This document shows positions 34,501 through 40,099 of a DNA stretch of 64,000 nt, one piece after another. Where the stretch lies: NCBI GenBank assembly GCA_027459465.1, contig DAIDIH010000057.1, positions 36,516 to 100,515 of the forward strand, read 5' to 3'. The position numbers and the translations under genes were made by a program. The number at the start of each line of letters is the position of its first letter. The first letter of the stretch is position 1. Below the pieces are notes generated by a model. It saw nothing but the letters and a program-made list of their open reading frames with translations. It was not told the DNA's origin and searched no databases. This stretch comes from Bryobacterales bacterium. Its GTDB lineage: Bacteria; Acidobacteriota; Terriglobia; Bryobacterales; Bryobacteraceae.

Positions 34501-35319
34501 ATCTACCAGTACCTGCACACCGGCCAAGCGCCGGACCAGGCCGAGGACTATTTCTTCCCGCGCACGGGAGAGCTGGACGCGAGCGGGCGCCCGCAGCGGG
34601 CCGTGATTCCGAGCTACCTCAAGGACGCTTACGACCTTGGGACCGCGCCGGCGCGGACGCTGGCGAACAAGACGTCTCCGGTTCTGAGCATGCTGAGCGA
34701 GCTGGTGCGAAACCAGGATTACTTCCACCGGGTGATCCGGAACCCGGACGACCCGGTCGAGCAGCAGTTCGCCGAAGTGGCGCAGTACCTGGGACGGGCG
34801 GCGGAGCCGCTGGGGATCGAACGCGCGGGCCAGGAGCGGGCGGCGGGCGCCAGCCCCGAGCGCCAGGCCGAGCAGTTCTTCGGGATGTCGAACGCGCCGA
34901 GCGACCTCGACCGGACGCCGGCGGAGCGGCTGGCGGCGCAGCTCGAGGAGGCCGAGATTCCGGCCGGAGGGCGGACGGCGGAAGAAATGGCGCGGCGCGA
35001 GGCGGCGCACAATATCACGCGGCTGATGCGGGCCGGAGGAGACTGGGCCGCGGCGGCCGAGCGGGCGATGGAGGCCGGCACACTGTCGAGCGCCGACGTG
35101 AAGCGCGCGATCAAGCGCGGCGAGCTGGTTCCGTTGGCGGCGCAGTTTGAAGGATTGAGCGCGGAGAACGCGATGAAGGTATGGCGGGCGGCGTCGCCGG
35201 AAGAACGCCGGATGCTGGCGCCGCAGTTGGCGCGCAAGATCCGGGACTTGAAGAATGCGCCGGCGGATGTGGAAAGGACGCTTGCGCCGAAGATGCTGGC
35301 GGCGCTGGCGGCGCAATAG
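28546..35319 (+). CDS. Giant polyvalent (internal virion) protein with DdrB-ParB-like and HExxH domains
   Basis: A 2257-residue protein from GTG 28546. In order: two DLPPGFTID repeats (residues 5-45); Ala-rich helices (about 60-240); disordered linker (300-520); a DdrB/ParB-like domain (about 520-650: NPQNSARVIEHGKQLEPRVV, DTRGNALGGNNRTMAIKRAY); helices; an EELDHARQ segment near 1050; a second linker (about 1150-1270); helices; a zinc-protease site VLAHEIGHHLEFQHP near 1565; then long helices with a hydrophobic stretch near 1970. This multi-domain plan matches polyvalent proteins of phages, which enter the cell with the DNA and may counter host defence. Two alternate-frame ORFs lie in its linkers. 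Confidence 0.72.
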   Translation: MGTGVVGTPDLPPGFTIDAQPTAAVNPKGTPDLPPGFTIDTQPAKAAPRKGTLATLLPDVSATVQAIKGMAADLADRMTRPAFGLGQRGAGETAVQPWADLAGKAEEQLGAPLRNVPGGGYLLDALEGATKAAPPIVGGALDFATSPAGALTMMAGPAAEALAPNAAGYVEPALKTAFSTQMAPQAASGIKKAIADPSGENVGAALASTGAALSPAAPELAAGVRGGLEAPGKAIEAHNARAAALVEQERRAGQQIEGGRKALGADSIPVRVGDQTYTVEAVKGSGSTTRPAYLIRNAEGKPVFAGYGENAQGYLRMVGATPLNEPAAKEATYEESQPTGPVPQPPPAVRASERAKAARPQVPETGPSDLVQRVQDARENLAQQMAGKPFRELTNPERLVIDHFVTQGYGFSAQAQKENQNGNVSDAHAAQPRSQAAQGQENPVAGKQLAAPAGKPAESARPGNAQAVAARPEAPRLAAPVAAKPAPPVAPAAPQEAAASQAPPAASGPQNGARAPKVQPAYGNRTDVMIPGENTRYPVRYAVREAADVQPSHNPFSFEPNPSYEHTNDRDYSNPQNSARVIEHGKQLEPRVVLANTPTAEQGAPIIDTRGNALGGNNRTMAIKRAYAYSPERAQAYRDELTNRAQQFGIDPQEIGRFREPVLVREMAHPTSGPEAQIAITDLNKTATAQTTPAEQAVKDGKRLTPSTVSEIGARIQDTGENSTLAQAIGGERGSEVLQLLVKDGAVTPQEANGYVDERGHLTPEAKDRIAKALVGRLYETPQQFASTPPEMRAKLERIAPQVLRTEGRAEWSLAPAVREAAAALEDARAHRISNLDDLSKQRTLDGAPARTYSPEAIAIAKKLQESPTRAAAAFRQYANDEALSRPGMQSALFEPPSQHEAFAAAFGAQRAIQTSREVSAPRLRAASWPYVQGAPDMFHAAAMRFEPVELPERDSSRAVAFVTNRSGMEFLSRWSGGVPDRDSESLTGVHLGPDVAATLAKELGQRAAARPGSALQGLIEAAAAAARDGRSLIAVRGERGDAHEEIREALAEELDHARQRAVTGGNLSFSHLGESAAPFVDSSLGSRALRALRESYPLRSPHEAAAEIGVRLMRRGGHEPLGLDIGEARLLGAQYVRALRKEYGYGRATKDVAGEVFAALRRRNRGGPAEPGASAPGLRRGGGSGPAPGDATRSPAERPEDRHQTGSAVHPPGRETARAIDPLHAIQRSEGSARGDNAARPVGERDREAGGISVSAATLGLDKFLADDVRPAVQATAENVASTIGDAMRAVAPAAMSAPGRLGSEIFRESAAEMARAYDRAEAALAKAKDFFERQDPAENYEFIRRMEAGLPQKTRDLDAVAKVLRTTLDELRAQVQGLGKGKLQQYYENYFPHIWQNPRRAAEVFGAFFGRRPLEGGKAFLKKRTLPTFEDGLNAGLKPVSDNPVELVLLKAREMDRYIMAHSVLNEWKHTGLAKFVPAIGGHAPGGFRRIEDPIGVVYGNPEQKVSEYLNKGLVSGLRDILAALKLDHRRRMRMPGGPGTLGVAWKGTNRLATKFATDEQVLAHEIGHHLEFQHPFIQDMLHHPDAKTRAALKRELRDLADLRYETNPAASQHFKSYVRSADEKAAAVVQAYVAARDRMRQVAPTVMSEFEKHIANTPAAGLKDIRPSLESERMEQTIHAGGLVVRGHWYAADGAATILENYLSPGLRRFGAYRTLIGLNNVLTQAKLGMSAFHVGKVTLEAQITKLAGAIEMALRGRPLAGLKAAAEAAAPGLPAARMLTEGSKMLREWYKPGSEGGAIAEMVRHYVEGGGRARMDEFYRTHAAQQMMRALRRGNWAGAAVRAPFAAIETMAKPIMEFLVPRMKMGAFADGMRVGLERLGPGATAEQVRAEAARRADEVDNRLGQMVYDNQFWNRTVKDLAMVSMLSPGWNVGTLKAVGGGLFDAVKEPLRLAGGAKPADLRLDRISYVAAMVAIHMLYSAIYQYLHTGQAPDQAEDYFFPRTGELDASGRPQRAVIPSYLKDAYDLGTAPARTLANKTSPVLSMLSELVRNQDYFHRVIRNPDDPVEQQFAEVAQYLGRAAEPLGIERAGQERAAGASPERQAEQFFGMSNAPSDLDRTPAERLAAQLEEAEIPAGGRTAEEMARREAAHNITRLMRAGGDWAAAAERAMEAGTLSSADVKRAIKRGELVPLAAQFEGLSAENAMKVWRAASPEERRMLAPQLARKIRDLKNAPADVERTLAPKMLAALAAQ
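28564..28673 (+). repeat. Tandem repeat encoding GTPDLPPGFTID
   Basis: The DNA from about 28564 recurs with a 66-base offset; the shared part (ACGCCGGACCTTCCTCC and onward) is nearly identical for about 40 bases. It encodes two copies of GTPDLPPGFTID.QP at the N terminus of the giant protein. Short DLPPGF-type motifs at the N terminus of large virion proteins are probably binding or targeting peptides. Confidence 0.7.
29807..29989 (+). CDS. Candidate nested small basic protein (alternate frame)
   Basis: ATG 29807 lies inside the giant ORF in a different frame, 7 bases after a perfect AAGGAGA ribosome site. It gives 60 residues, very basic and Pro/Ser-rich (NRGVKPPKGKKTPSPVSSS). Here the main frame is a low-complexity Ala/Pro/Gln linker, so the region could tolerate two readings. 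It might instead be a chance start. Confidence 0.35.
   Translation: MATFLTPMLPNRGVKPPKGKKTPSPVSSSRLRPGSLQKALDRGTRKQSPRGPKRPGLRLP
31982..32356 (+). CDS. Candidate nested acidic helical protein (alternate frame)
   Basis: ATG 31982 lies inside the giant ORF in another frame, 7 bases after AAGGAG. The first 60 residues (KSSRPSDAEIEEAQQNLEQA, LRAYDEEGEAGLHREMQRV) look like a genuine coding sequence, while the main frame at the same place is Arg/Gly/Pro-rich like a GC shadow. The last 40 residues look poor. Options are a real overprinted gene, or a pair of compensating frameshifts (biological or sequencing) in the giant gene. Confidence 0.45.
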   Translation: MDEQQKTSPEKSSRPSDAEIEEAQQNLEQALRAYDEEGEAGLHREMQRVHPRSALKTVTRRGAQFTHREGKPPAPSIPYTPSNAAKVLREAITQRGPSANATARPGGSPSPQPPSDSTSSSRTT

Positions 35320-35321
35320 GG

Positions 35322-35522
35322 ATGGATCCGATTCGGGATGCGGGAATTCTGGTGAGCGCGGTCGCTGCCGTTGCGTCGGTGGCCGGCATGGTCGTCAACC
35401 TCAAGGTGCGCGCTGAGGTGGCGGACTTGCGCGTCGAGATGGAGCGCGCGCGGCGCGAAGACGGCGACAAGATGCGGGAGTGGGTGGAGGGGCGGCTGGC
35501 GCAGCGGGAGGGGTGGGTCTAG
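35322..35522 (+). CDS. Small membrane-anchored coiled-coil protein, possible lysis protein
   Basis: A 66-residue protein from ATG 35322, 2 bases after the giant gene. One hydrophobic span (ILVSAVAAVASVAGMVVNL) is followed by a charged coiled coil (VADLRVEMERARREDGDKM). It is the last gene of the virion operon, a usual place for holin or spanin genes, and its topology would suit one. No lysin lies beside it, so the role is a guess. Confidence 0.55.
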   Translation: MDPIRDAGILVSAVAAVASVAGMVVNLKVRAEVADLRVEMERARREDGDKMREWVEGRLAQREGWV

Positions 35523-35600
35523 ACAGCGGGCGCCGGCGCGGCTCGATGAAGGAGAACATGCGCCGGCCCCGGCTGCACGGCTAACGGCAGTATAGGCAAT

Positions 35601-35738
35601 TCACGTGGTTTTGTGAAGGGCCGCGAGCCTTACCACGCCCAGGCGCGGCCCGATCCTGGATGCTGTCTGTGCTGGAGCCGTCAAAGCCGACAGGGCCATG
35701 ATGGATCCAGACAGGAGGGCCAGGGTGCGATGGGTCAA
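35601..35738 (-). CDS. 45-residue secreted peptide, TTG start with perfect Shine-Dalgarno
   Basis: Too short for the ORF track. On the minus strand AAAGGAGGTGAGC is followed, 7 bases after the AGGAGGT core, by TTG at 35738-35736. The frame reads 45 codons to TGA at 35603-35601. Residues 1-26 look like a signal peptide (Lys/Arg-poor start, LALLSGSIMALSALTAP, then AQTA), leaving about 20 basic residues. It follows the 35767-36012 gene by 28 bases and is probably last in the leftward operon. Function unknown; the ribosome site is the best in the region. Confidence 0.5.
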   Translation of the reverse strand: MTHRTLALLSGSIMALSALTAPAQTASRIGPRLGVVRLAALHKTT

Positions 35739-35766
35739 TGCGCTCACCTCCTTTCGTGCCCCGGAA

Positions 35767-36012
35767 TCAGAACGTGAGTGCGGCGGGGTTGACGCACTGC
35801 GCGGCGCGGTCCTCTCCGGCCTCGACGACGAGGATGGGCGAGCCCGGCGGGAGCGCCAGGCCGACTGTGGCGAGGATCGCCACGGCGCTCATGTTGGCCC
35901 GGACCATCAGGACGCCTTCGGACAGCTCGATCGTTTCGAACGCATGGAGGGCGCGCCGTACGATGTCCGTCCAGGGCGCATCCGTGAGCACCAGATAGCA
36001 CCACATACGCAT
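35767..36012 (-). CDS. Hypothetical protein of leftward operon
   Basis: An 81-residue protein. A strand-helix-strand order (MWCYLVLTDAPWTDIVRRAL, HAFETIELSEGVLMVRANMS, LPPGSPILVVEAGEDRA) suggests a small alpha/beta fold. The start could be the third codon Met. No family is recognised. It lies between the 77-residue gene and the 45-residue secreted peptide. Confidence 0.55.
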   Translation of the reverse strand: MRMWCYLVLTDAPWTDIVRRALHAFETIELSEGVLMVRANMSAVAILATVGLALPPGSPILVVEAGEDRAAQCVNPAALTF

Positions 36013-36080
36013 TCCGAGTGAGCGTTGCGCGGAGAATTTCTCTCGCGGGGATTCCCTAGGCGTACTATCCTGGCGGTCCC

Positions 36081-36314
36081 TTACCGGACTACAAGGCGCT
36101 GCCGGCGCGTGGTTCCGGCGTACGACACCTGGAGGAAGCAGGTTCGGCGACCTGGTTCGACAGCAGCCCCTTCGGCCAGACGGGCGATGACGGCGGCGGC
36201 GATGCGGTCGCGCGTGGCGCGGAAGGATTCGATCTGGGCGTCGATCTGGAGGATGGTTTCGAGGTCGGCCTGCGTCACTTCGCCGGCGCGTGGGGGAAGC
36301 ACGAGGAGTTTCAC
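36081..36314 (-). CDS. Hypothetical protein of leftward operon
   Basis: A 77-residue protein starting at GTG 36314. An N-terminal strand (KLLVLPPRAG) leads to a helix (LETILQIDAQIESFRATRDR) and a C-terminal sheet (RTCFLQVSYAGTTRRQRL). It starts 7 bases after the stop of the RHH gene, so it is probably co-transcribed. Unknown function. Confidence 0.6.
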   Translation of the reverse strand: MKLLVLPPRAGEVTQADLETILQIDAQIESFRATRDRIAAAVIARLAEGAAVEPGRRTCFLQVSYAGTTRRQRLVVR

Positions 36315-36321
36315 GGCGCGG

Positions 36322-36645
36322 CTATCGGCTGCCGGCGCCGGTTTCTTTAGCGGATTTTTCGTGGGAAGCAGCGCGGTGAAAGATCAGGAGGGTTTGCTGG
36401 ACGGCGGTGATGGCTTCCCGGCTTCCCGAGGCGAGGATGTCAGTGAGCATTTCGTGCCAACGCGTCGTTTGTTGTGATCGAGTTTCAGTAATTCGCTCAT
36501 CTCCGTGAACGAATCGCTCAATGGCGGCGATTACCACGTCGCTTTGACTCCTATCTTGTTGAGCACAAGCGATTTTGAATTCTCGTTGGAGATCGGACGG
36601 GATTCGGAAGCTCGTCGTTGAGATTTTTTTCTCGTTCTCTGTCAT
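36322..36645 (-). CDS. Ribbon-helix-helix DNA-binding protein
   Basis: A 107-residue protein from ATG 36645. Residues 9-50 (STTSFRIPSDLQREFKIACA, DRSQSDVVIAAIERFV) fit the Arc/CopG ribbon-helix-helix: a TTSFRIP strand, helix A, an SQSD cap and helix B. The rest is a helical tail. It heads the leftward operon and faces another RHH gene across a region with three 8-bp repeats. Likely a repressor of one or both divergent promoters. Confidence 0.72.
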   Translation of the reverse strand: MTENEKKISTTSFRIPSDLQREFKIACAQQDRSQSDVVIAAIERFVHGDERITETRSQQTTRWHEMLTDILASGSREAITAVQQTLLIFHRAASHEKSAKETGAGSR

Positions 36646-36711
36646 TGCGTTAGAGCTTTACGTGCTGATTGCTGTATTGCTTTATTGCGGCGCTTTTGTC
36701 ATTATCGCGTC
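36646..36711. promoter_or_regulatory. Divergent promoter with three 8-bp ATTGC repeats (RHH operator)
   Basis: This is the only space between two divergent RHH genes. ATTGCTGT, ATTGCTTT and ATTGCGGC lie head to tail at 36668-36691 with an exact 8-bp step. RHH repressors bind tandem short boxes; the MetJ boxes are 8 bp. A rightward promoter may be TTGCTT, 17 bp, CATTAT (about 36678-36706), which would place the repeats over the -35 element. The leftward promoter is not clear. Confidence 0.5.
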
Positions 36712-36957
36712 ATGGCAGACACCACAACGGTAACACGTTGGCAGCACGCCGAAAGCTGGACTCAGACCACAGTCCGGGTGGATGACAAGCTCATGGCGGC
36801 GGCTAAGATTGCTGGCTTCCGCGCCAAGATGACGCTCCAAGACATGTTCCTCGAAGGGCTTTTCTTGCGGCTGGCGCTTATGGAGGGTGGGGAGGAGAAG
36901 CTCATCCAGGCGGCGCGAGGCCTCGTTGGCGAGGTTGCCCATGAGTGCCACAGCTAA
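36712..36957 (+). CDS. Second ribbon-helix-helix-like protein
   Basis: ATG 36712 was chosen because upstream codons fall in the divergent control region. Of 81 residues, 17-55 (TQTTVRVDDKLMAAAKIAGF, KMTLQDMFLEGLFLRLA) fit the strand-helix-helix pattern of ParD/CopG-type RHH proteins. It is the first gene of the rightward recombination operon and overlaps the next gene by 17 bases. It may be the counterpart of the leftward RHH protein in a two-repressor switch. Confidence 0.6.
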   Translation: MADTTTVTRWQHAESWTQTTVRVDDKLMAAAKIAGFRAKMTLQDMFLEGLFLRLALMEGGEEKLIQAARGLVGEVAHECHS

Positions 36958-37408
36958 CCGTGCACCGTATCCGGAGGCCGTGTCACTTGACCGGTCCTCG
37001 GCGTACCAGGGCTACGAGGGAGATAACCGCCGGTACTTGCGGCTGAAGTTTCACGGGGCGCTGCTGGCGAGCGTGCATATCGAGGCGGACCGGCTGGAGC
37101 GGGACTCGTTCACCTGGACCTGCTATTTCAGCGGCGAGACGGTGGCGGTGATCTGGGACCGGGGCGACTCGCCGGCCTTTGCCGGTTTCCGCCGGGGGGA
37201 TCGGGTGGAAGTGTGGCTCGAGTCGGAGCGCCGGTTTTGCTGGGGGATGCTGGCGCAGGACTACGAGGAGGGGGCGTTCCTCCGGGTGGTCACGGACGAG
37301 TACGGCGAGGAAGCCGAAGTTCCTTACCGGGATTTGCGGGAGTGGCGCGCCGGCGACCGGGCGATGGCCGAGCAGCGGCGCCTGATGTTGTTTCAGTCGG
37401 TTTCGTGA
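36941..37408 (+). CDS. Hypothetical early protein, beta-rich
   Basis: A 155-residue protein from ATG 36941, inside the 3' end of the RHH gene. Strand-rich sequence (RYLRLKFHGALLASVHIEAD, WTCYFSGETVAVIWDRGD, GDRVEVWLESERRFCWGML) suggests a beta-barrel. No family recognised. It lies in the early recombination operon. Confidence 0.6.
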   Translation: MSATANRAPYPEAVSLDRSSAYQGYEGDNRRYLRLKFHGALLASVHIEADRLERDSFTWTCYFSGETVAVIWDRGDSPAFAGFRRGDRVEVWLESERRFCWGMLAQDYEEGAFLRVVTDEYGEEAEVPYRDLREWRAGDRAMAEQRRLMLFQSVS

Positions 37409-37424
37409 CGAGGGAGGTTGGGGA

Positions 37425-37652
37425 ATGAAACCACGCATTCGTGTGGAGTTCAACGGTTCCCAGATCCGGGAAATCGTGAAGCAGTACCTAGAAAACAATT
37501 TCACGACGCCTGGTCCGGGCGCTTGGAACATTTCGGGCGGTCACACGGTTATTACCGCCGATTTCGAATACGCGCCAGAGGAGATGGCGGCACCGGCCGA
37601 GGAGTCCATGGCGGGGGCCGCGCTGGCCAAGCAGTTAGAAGAGGCGTTGTAG
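37425..37652 (+). CDS. Hypothetical small early protein
   Basis: A 75-residue acidic protein with GGGAGGTTGGGG before ATG 37425. It has a beta-helix start (RIRVEFNGSQIREIVKQYLE) and an acidic Ala/Glu helix at the end. Its stop is 2 bases before the exonuclease start, so it may be a partner of that enzyme. Confidence 0.55.
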   Translation: MKPRIRVEFNGSQIREIVKQYLENNFTTPGPGAWNISGGHTVITADFEYAPEEMAAPAEESMAGAALAKQLEEAL

Positions 37653-37654
37653 CC

Positions 37655-38296
37655 ATGGGTTCGCTTCCACTTGAGCCAGTCGCCGCGCCGGAGCAGGTAT
37701 TGCACTTCGACCGGGACGAGCACCGGTATTGGCTGGAGCCGAGCGGGGAGTCGCTGCCGAGCGTGACGACGGTGCTCAAGGAGAGCGGGCTGATCGACTA
37801 TTCGATGATCCCGCAGGACGTGCTGCAGAACGCGGCGCGGCGCGGGACGGCGGTTCACCGGACGCTCGAGCTGCTGGACCTCGATCTGATGGACCGCGCG
37901 GCGGTGGCTGCCGAGATCGAGCCGTACGTGGCGGCTTACGAGAAGTTCGTGGCCGACAGCGGATTCGGCGTGGCGGCGATCGAGTGCCGGCGGTGGCACA
38001 AGACCTACCGCTACGCGGGGACGTTCGACCGCGATGGCGTGTTCGGGGACGGATCGCTGGCCGTCCTCGATTTCAAGACCGGTTTGGTGCTGGACGCGCA
38101 CGCGCTGCAGCTTGCGGCGTATACGGCGTTCCGGCCTGAGCCGCGCAAGTACCGGCGTATCGCTCTGCAGTTGAGCGGGGATGCAACGTACCGCGCGCAT
38201 GAGTATCTGGCGCGGGATTTCCAGAGCGACCTGAACGTGTTTCTGAGCGCTCTGGCGTGTGTGAAGTGGGCGAGAAAGGAGCGGAGAGGGCGATGA
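37655..38296 (+). CDS. PD-(D/E)XK exonuclease (RecB/Cas4-like)
   Basis: A 213-residue protein from ATG 37655; the longer ORF from 37418 is out of context. It has the RecB/Cas4-type PD-(D/E)XK order: GTAVHRTLELLD (motif I His), AGTFDRDG (motif II Asp), LAVLDFKTG (motif III DxK), and QLAAYTAF (Gln and Tyr of motif IV). It probably resects DNA ends, pairing with the candidate annealing protein at 39299, as lambda Exo pairs with Beta. Confidence 0.85.
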   Translation: MGSLPLEPVAAPEQVLHFDRDEHRYWLEPSGESLPSVTTVLKESGLIDYSMIPQDVLQNAARRGTAVHRTLELLDLDLMDRAAVAAEIEPYVAAYEKFVADSGFGVAAIECRRWHKTYRYAGTFDRDGVFGDGSLAVLDFKTGLVLDAHALQLAAYTAFRPEPRKYRRIALQLSGDATYRAHEYLARDFQSDLNVFLSALACVKWARKERRGR

Positions 38297-38574
38297 GCCA
38301 AATCAAGATTTCGCCGGCCGACGCTGTGCGGCTGCGCGGGATGGGCGTCATGGAGAGCGACGCCGCGGTGGATTGGGCGAAGACGGTGGTGCGGCTGACG
38401 GCGCAGAAATGCGATGCCGAGGACCGGCTGAAAGCCGCGCTGGCCGAAGTCGAGACGGCGCGGGAAGAGGCGGCCGCGGCCGCGCGGCAGACGAATTACG
38501 TCGTGCTTCTGGCGGCGCTGTGCGCGCCGGTGCTGGCGGTGATCCTGCACCTGATTCTGGGAGGTGGGCGATGA
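38293..38574 (+). CDS. Small C-terminally membrane-anchored coiled-coil protein
   Basis: A 93-residue protein starting in the ATGA overlap. Residues 30-65 are a coiled coil (KCDAEDRLKAALAEVETARE), and 68-90 are a single hydrophobic span (NYVVLLAALCAPVLAVILHL). A membrane protein inside a recombination operon is unusual. It might tether replication or act as an exclusion or lysis-control protein. Confidence 0.6.
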   Translation: MSQIKISPADAVRLRGMGVMESDAAVDWAKTVVRLTAQKCDAEDRLKAALAEVETAREEAAAAARQTNYVVLLAALCAPVLAVILHLILGGGR

Positions 38575-39302
38575 GCGGCGCTCTGTCGTGGGGAGTGAGC
38601 GACATATCGGTTGCGCCGGGGATGCCGGCTGAGGTTCGGGAAGTGCAGGAGCAGGCGCTGAGCTGGCCCTTGCGCGCGGAGGCGTACGCGGTGACGGACG
38701 CCAAGACTTATGCGGCCGGGTGGGAGCACTTGAAGGGCATCAAGGCGCTGCGCGCGGAGGCCGAGAAGACCTTCCGGCCGATCATCGAGAAGGCCCACGC
38801 GGCGCACAAGGAAGCGTGCGCGCAACTGAAGAAGGTCGATCAGCCGCTCGAGCAGGCCGAACGGACGATCAAGGGCAAGCTGGCGCTGTACGAAGAGGAG
38901 CAGGAGCGGCTGCGGCTCGAGGAGCAGCGGCGGCGCCAGGCGATCGAAGAGGAGCAGCGCGAGGCGGAACTCGAACAGGCGATCGAGGAGGCCGAGGCGC
39001 AGGGCGCGACGGTAGCCGAGATCGAGGCGATGATCGACCAGAGCGCGGCGGCGCCGGCGCCTCCGCTGGTGGTTGCGCCGGCGGTGGCGCGTCCCACGGG
39101 TGGGACGGTCAGCAAGCGGTGGGATGTCGAGGTCACCGATAAGCAGGCGCTGATCGCGGCGTGCGCGAAAGACCCGCGCTTCTCGAACCTGCTGGAAGTG
39201 AACGTGGTCGCGGCGCGGCAACTGGCGCAGGCGCTGGGGACGATGTTCGCGGTGCCTGGGCTCCGGGCGTATCAGAAATCCGTCGTGGGGGTGCGGCAAT
39301 GA
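38571..39302 (+). CDS. Coiled-coil protein of recombination operon
   Basis: A 243-residue protein. A short N-terminal domain leads to a long charged coiled coil at about 50-150 (EEEQERLRLEEQRRRQAIEE), a Pro/Ala linker, and a small C-terminal domain (WDVEVTDKQALIAACAKDPR ... FAVPGLRAYQKSVVGVR). Similar proteins often precede phage annealing genes. It is coupled to both neighbours by ATGA overlaps. Function unproven. Confidence 0.6.
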   Translation: MSGALSWGVSDISVAPGMPAEVREVQEQALSWPLRAEAYAVTDAKTYAAGWEHLKGIKALRAEAEKTFRPIIEKAHAAHKEACAQLKKVDQPLEQAERTIKGKLALYEEEQERLRLEEQRRRQAIEEEQREAELEQAIEEAEAQGATVAEIEAMIDQSAAAPAPPLVVAPAVARPTGGTVSKRWDVEVTDKQALIAACAKDPRFSNLLEVNVVAARQLAQALGTMFAVPGLRAYQKSVVGVRQ

Positions 39303-40099
39303 GCACGCAGGCGCAGGGCGTCGTGCAGATGGCGGAGGCGACGGAGATTGTCCAGTTCGGATCGTTCCGCTCGCCGGAGACCTCGATCCGGGAGGCCGAG
39401 ATCGTGGCGAAGACCTTCCAGCGGAAGGCGATGCAGATGGAGTTGTACCAGCAGATCGGCCCGTCGAAGCACCTGAAGATCGAGGGCTGGCAGATGCTGG
39501 GGGCGATGTACCGGGTGACGACCGGCCTGGTCGAGGACCACTACATCGAGATCGGCGACGCGCACGGGTATGAGGCGACGGCCGAGGCGATCTGGGTGCC
39601 GACTTCTCAGCGCGTGAGCCGGGCGACCGCGATGTGCCTCAGCGACGAGGATAACTGGGGCGTGCGGCCGAAGTACGAATGGGTCGACGGCAAGAAGACG
39701 ATGACGGGGCACGTGCGCGTCCCGCTGCAGCAATTGCGGTCGATGGCCCAGACGCGGGCCAGTTCGAAGGCCTACGCCAACCTGCTCAAGTGGGTCGCGC
39801 GGATGGCCGGCTTCGCGCCGACGCCGGCGGAAGAAGTGGGACCTGGCGATGGCGGCGGCGAGCCGACGAGAGGCGCAAGGACGCCGTATCGGGAGCCGCA
39901 GCCGCGGAACGACGAGACGCATGGCGCCGGCGTCATCAGCGAGAAGCAGGCCACGCGGCTATGGGCGATCGCGCGGACGGCGAACCGGAGCGCGGCGGAT
40001 GTCGGAGCGATTCTTGCGCGGTACGGTTTCCAGACCGCGCAGGAGGTGACGCGGGCGCTGTACGAGCAGATCTGCTCCGAGATCGGGGGCCAGTCATGA
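39299..40099 (+). CDS. Candidate single-strand annealing/recombination protein
   Basis: A 266-residue protein. The core (HLKIEGWQMLGAMYRVTTGL, beta segments, then SMAQTRASSKAYANLLKWVA and AGFAPTPAEEV) resembles the Erf/Rad52-like phage annealing group, in which a (A)QTRAxxKA helix is typical. A charged linker and a C-terminal helical domain (EKQATRLWAIARTANRSAAD) follow. Its place after a PD-(D/E)XK exonuclease supports a two-part recombinase. The family assignment is tentative. Confidence 0.6.
   Translation: MSTQAQGVVQMAEATEIVQFGSFRSPETSIREAEIVAKTFQRKAMQMELYQQIGPSKHLKIEGWQMLGAMYRVTTGLVEDHYIEIGDAHGYEATAEAIWVPTSQRVSRATAMCLSDEDNWGVRPKYEWVDGKKTMTGHVRVPLQQLRSMAQTRASSKAYANLLKWVARMAGFAPTPAEEVGPGDGGGEPTRGARTPYREPQPRNDETHGAGVISEKQATRLWAIARTANRSAADVGAILARYGFQTAQEVTRALYEQICSEIGGQS

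Noticed and set aside
35618-35658. GGGCCGCG/CGCGGCCC inverted repeat as a terminator
   Set aside because: It has no T run after it on either strand and lies inside the 45-codon peptide gene.
35698-36021. 107-residue plus-strand ORF
   Set aside because: The opposite strand here has three genes with better composition and a perfect ribosome site. This frame looks like their shadow.
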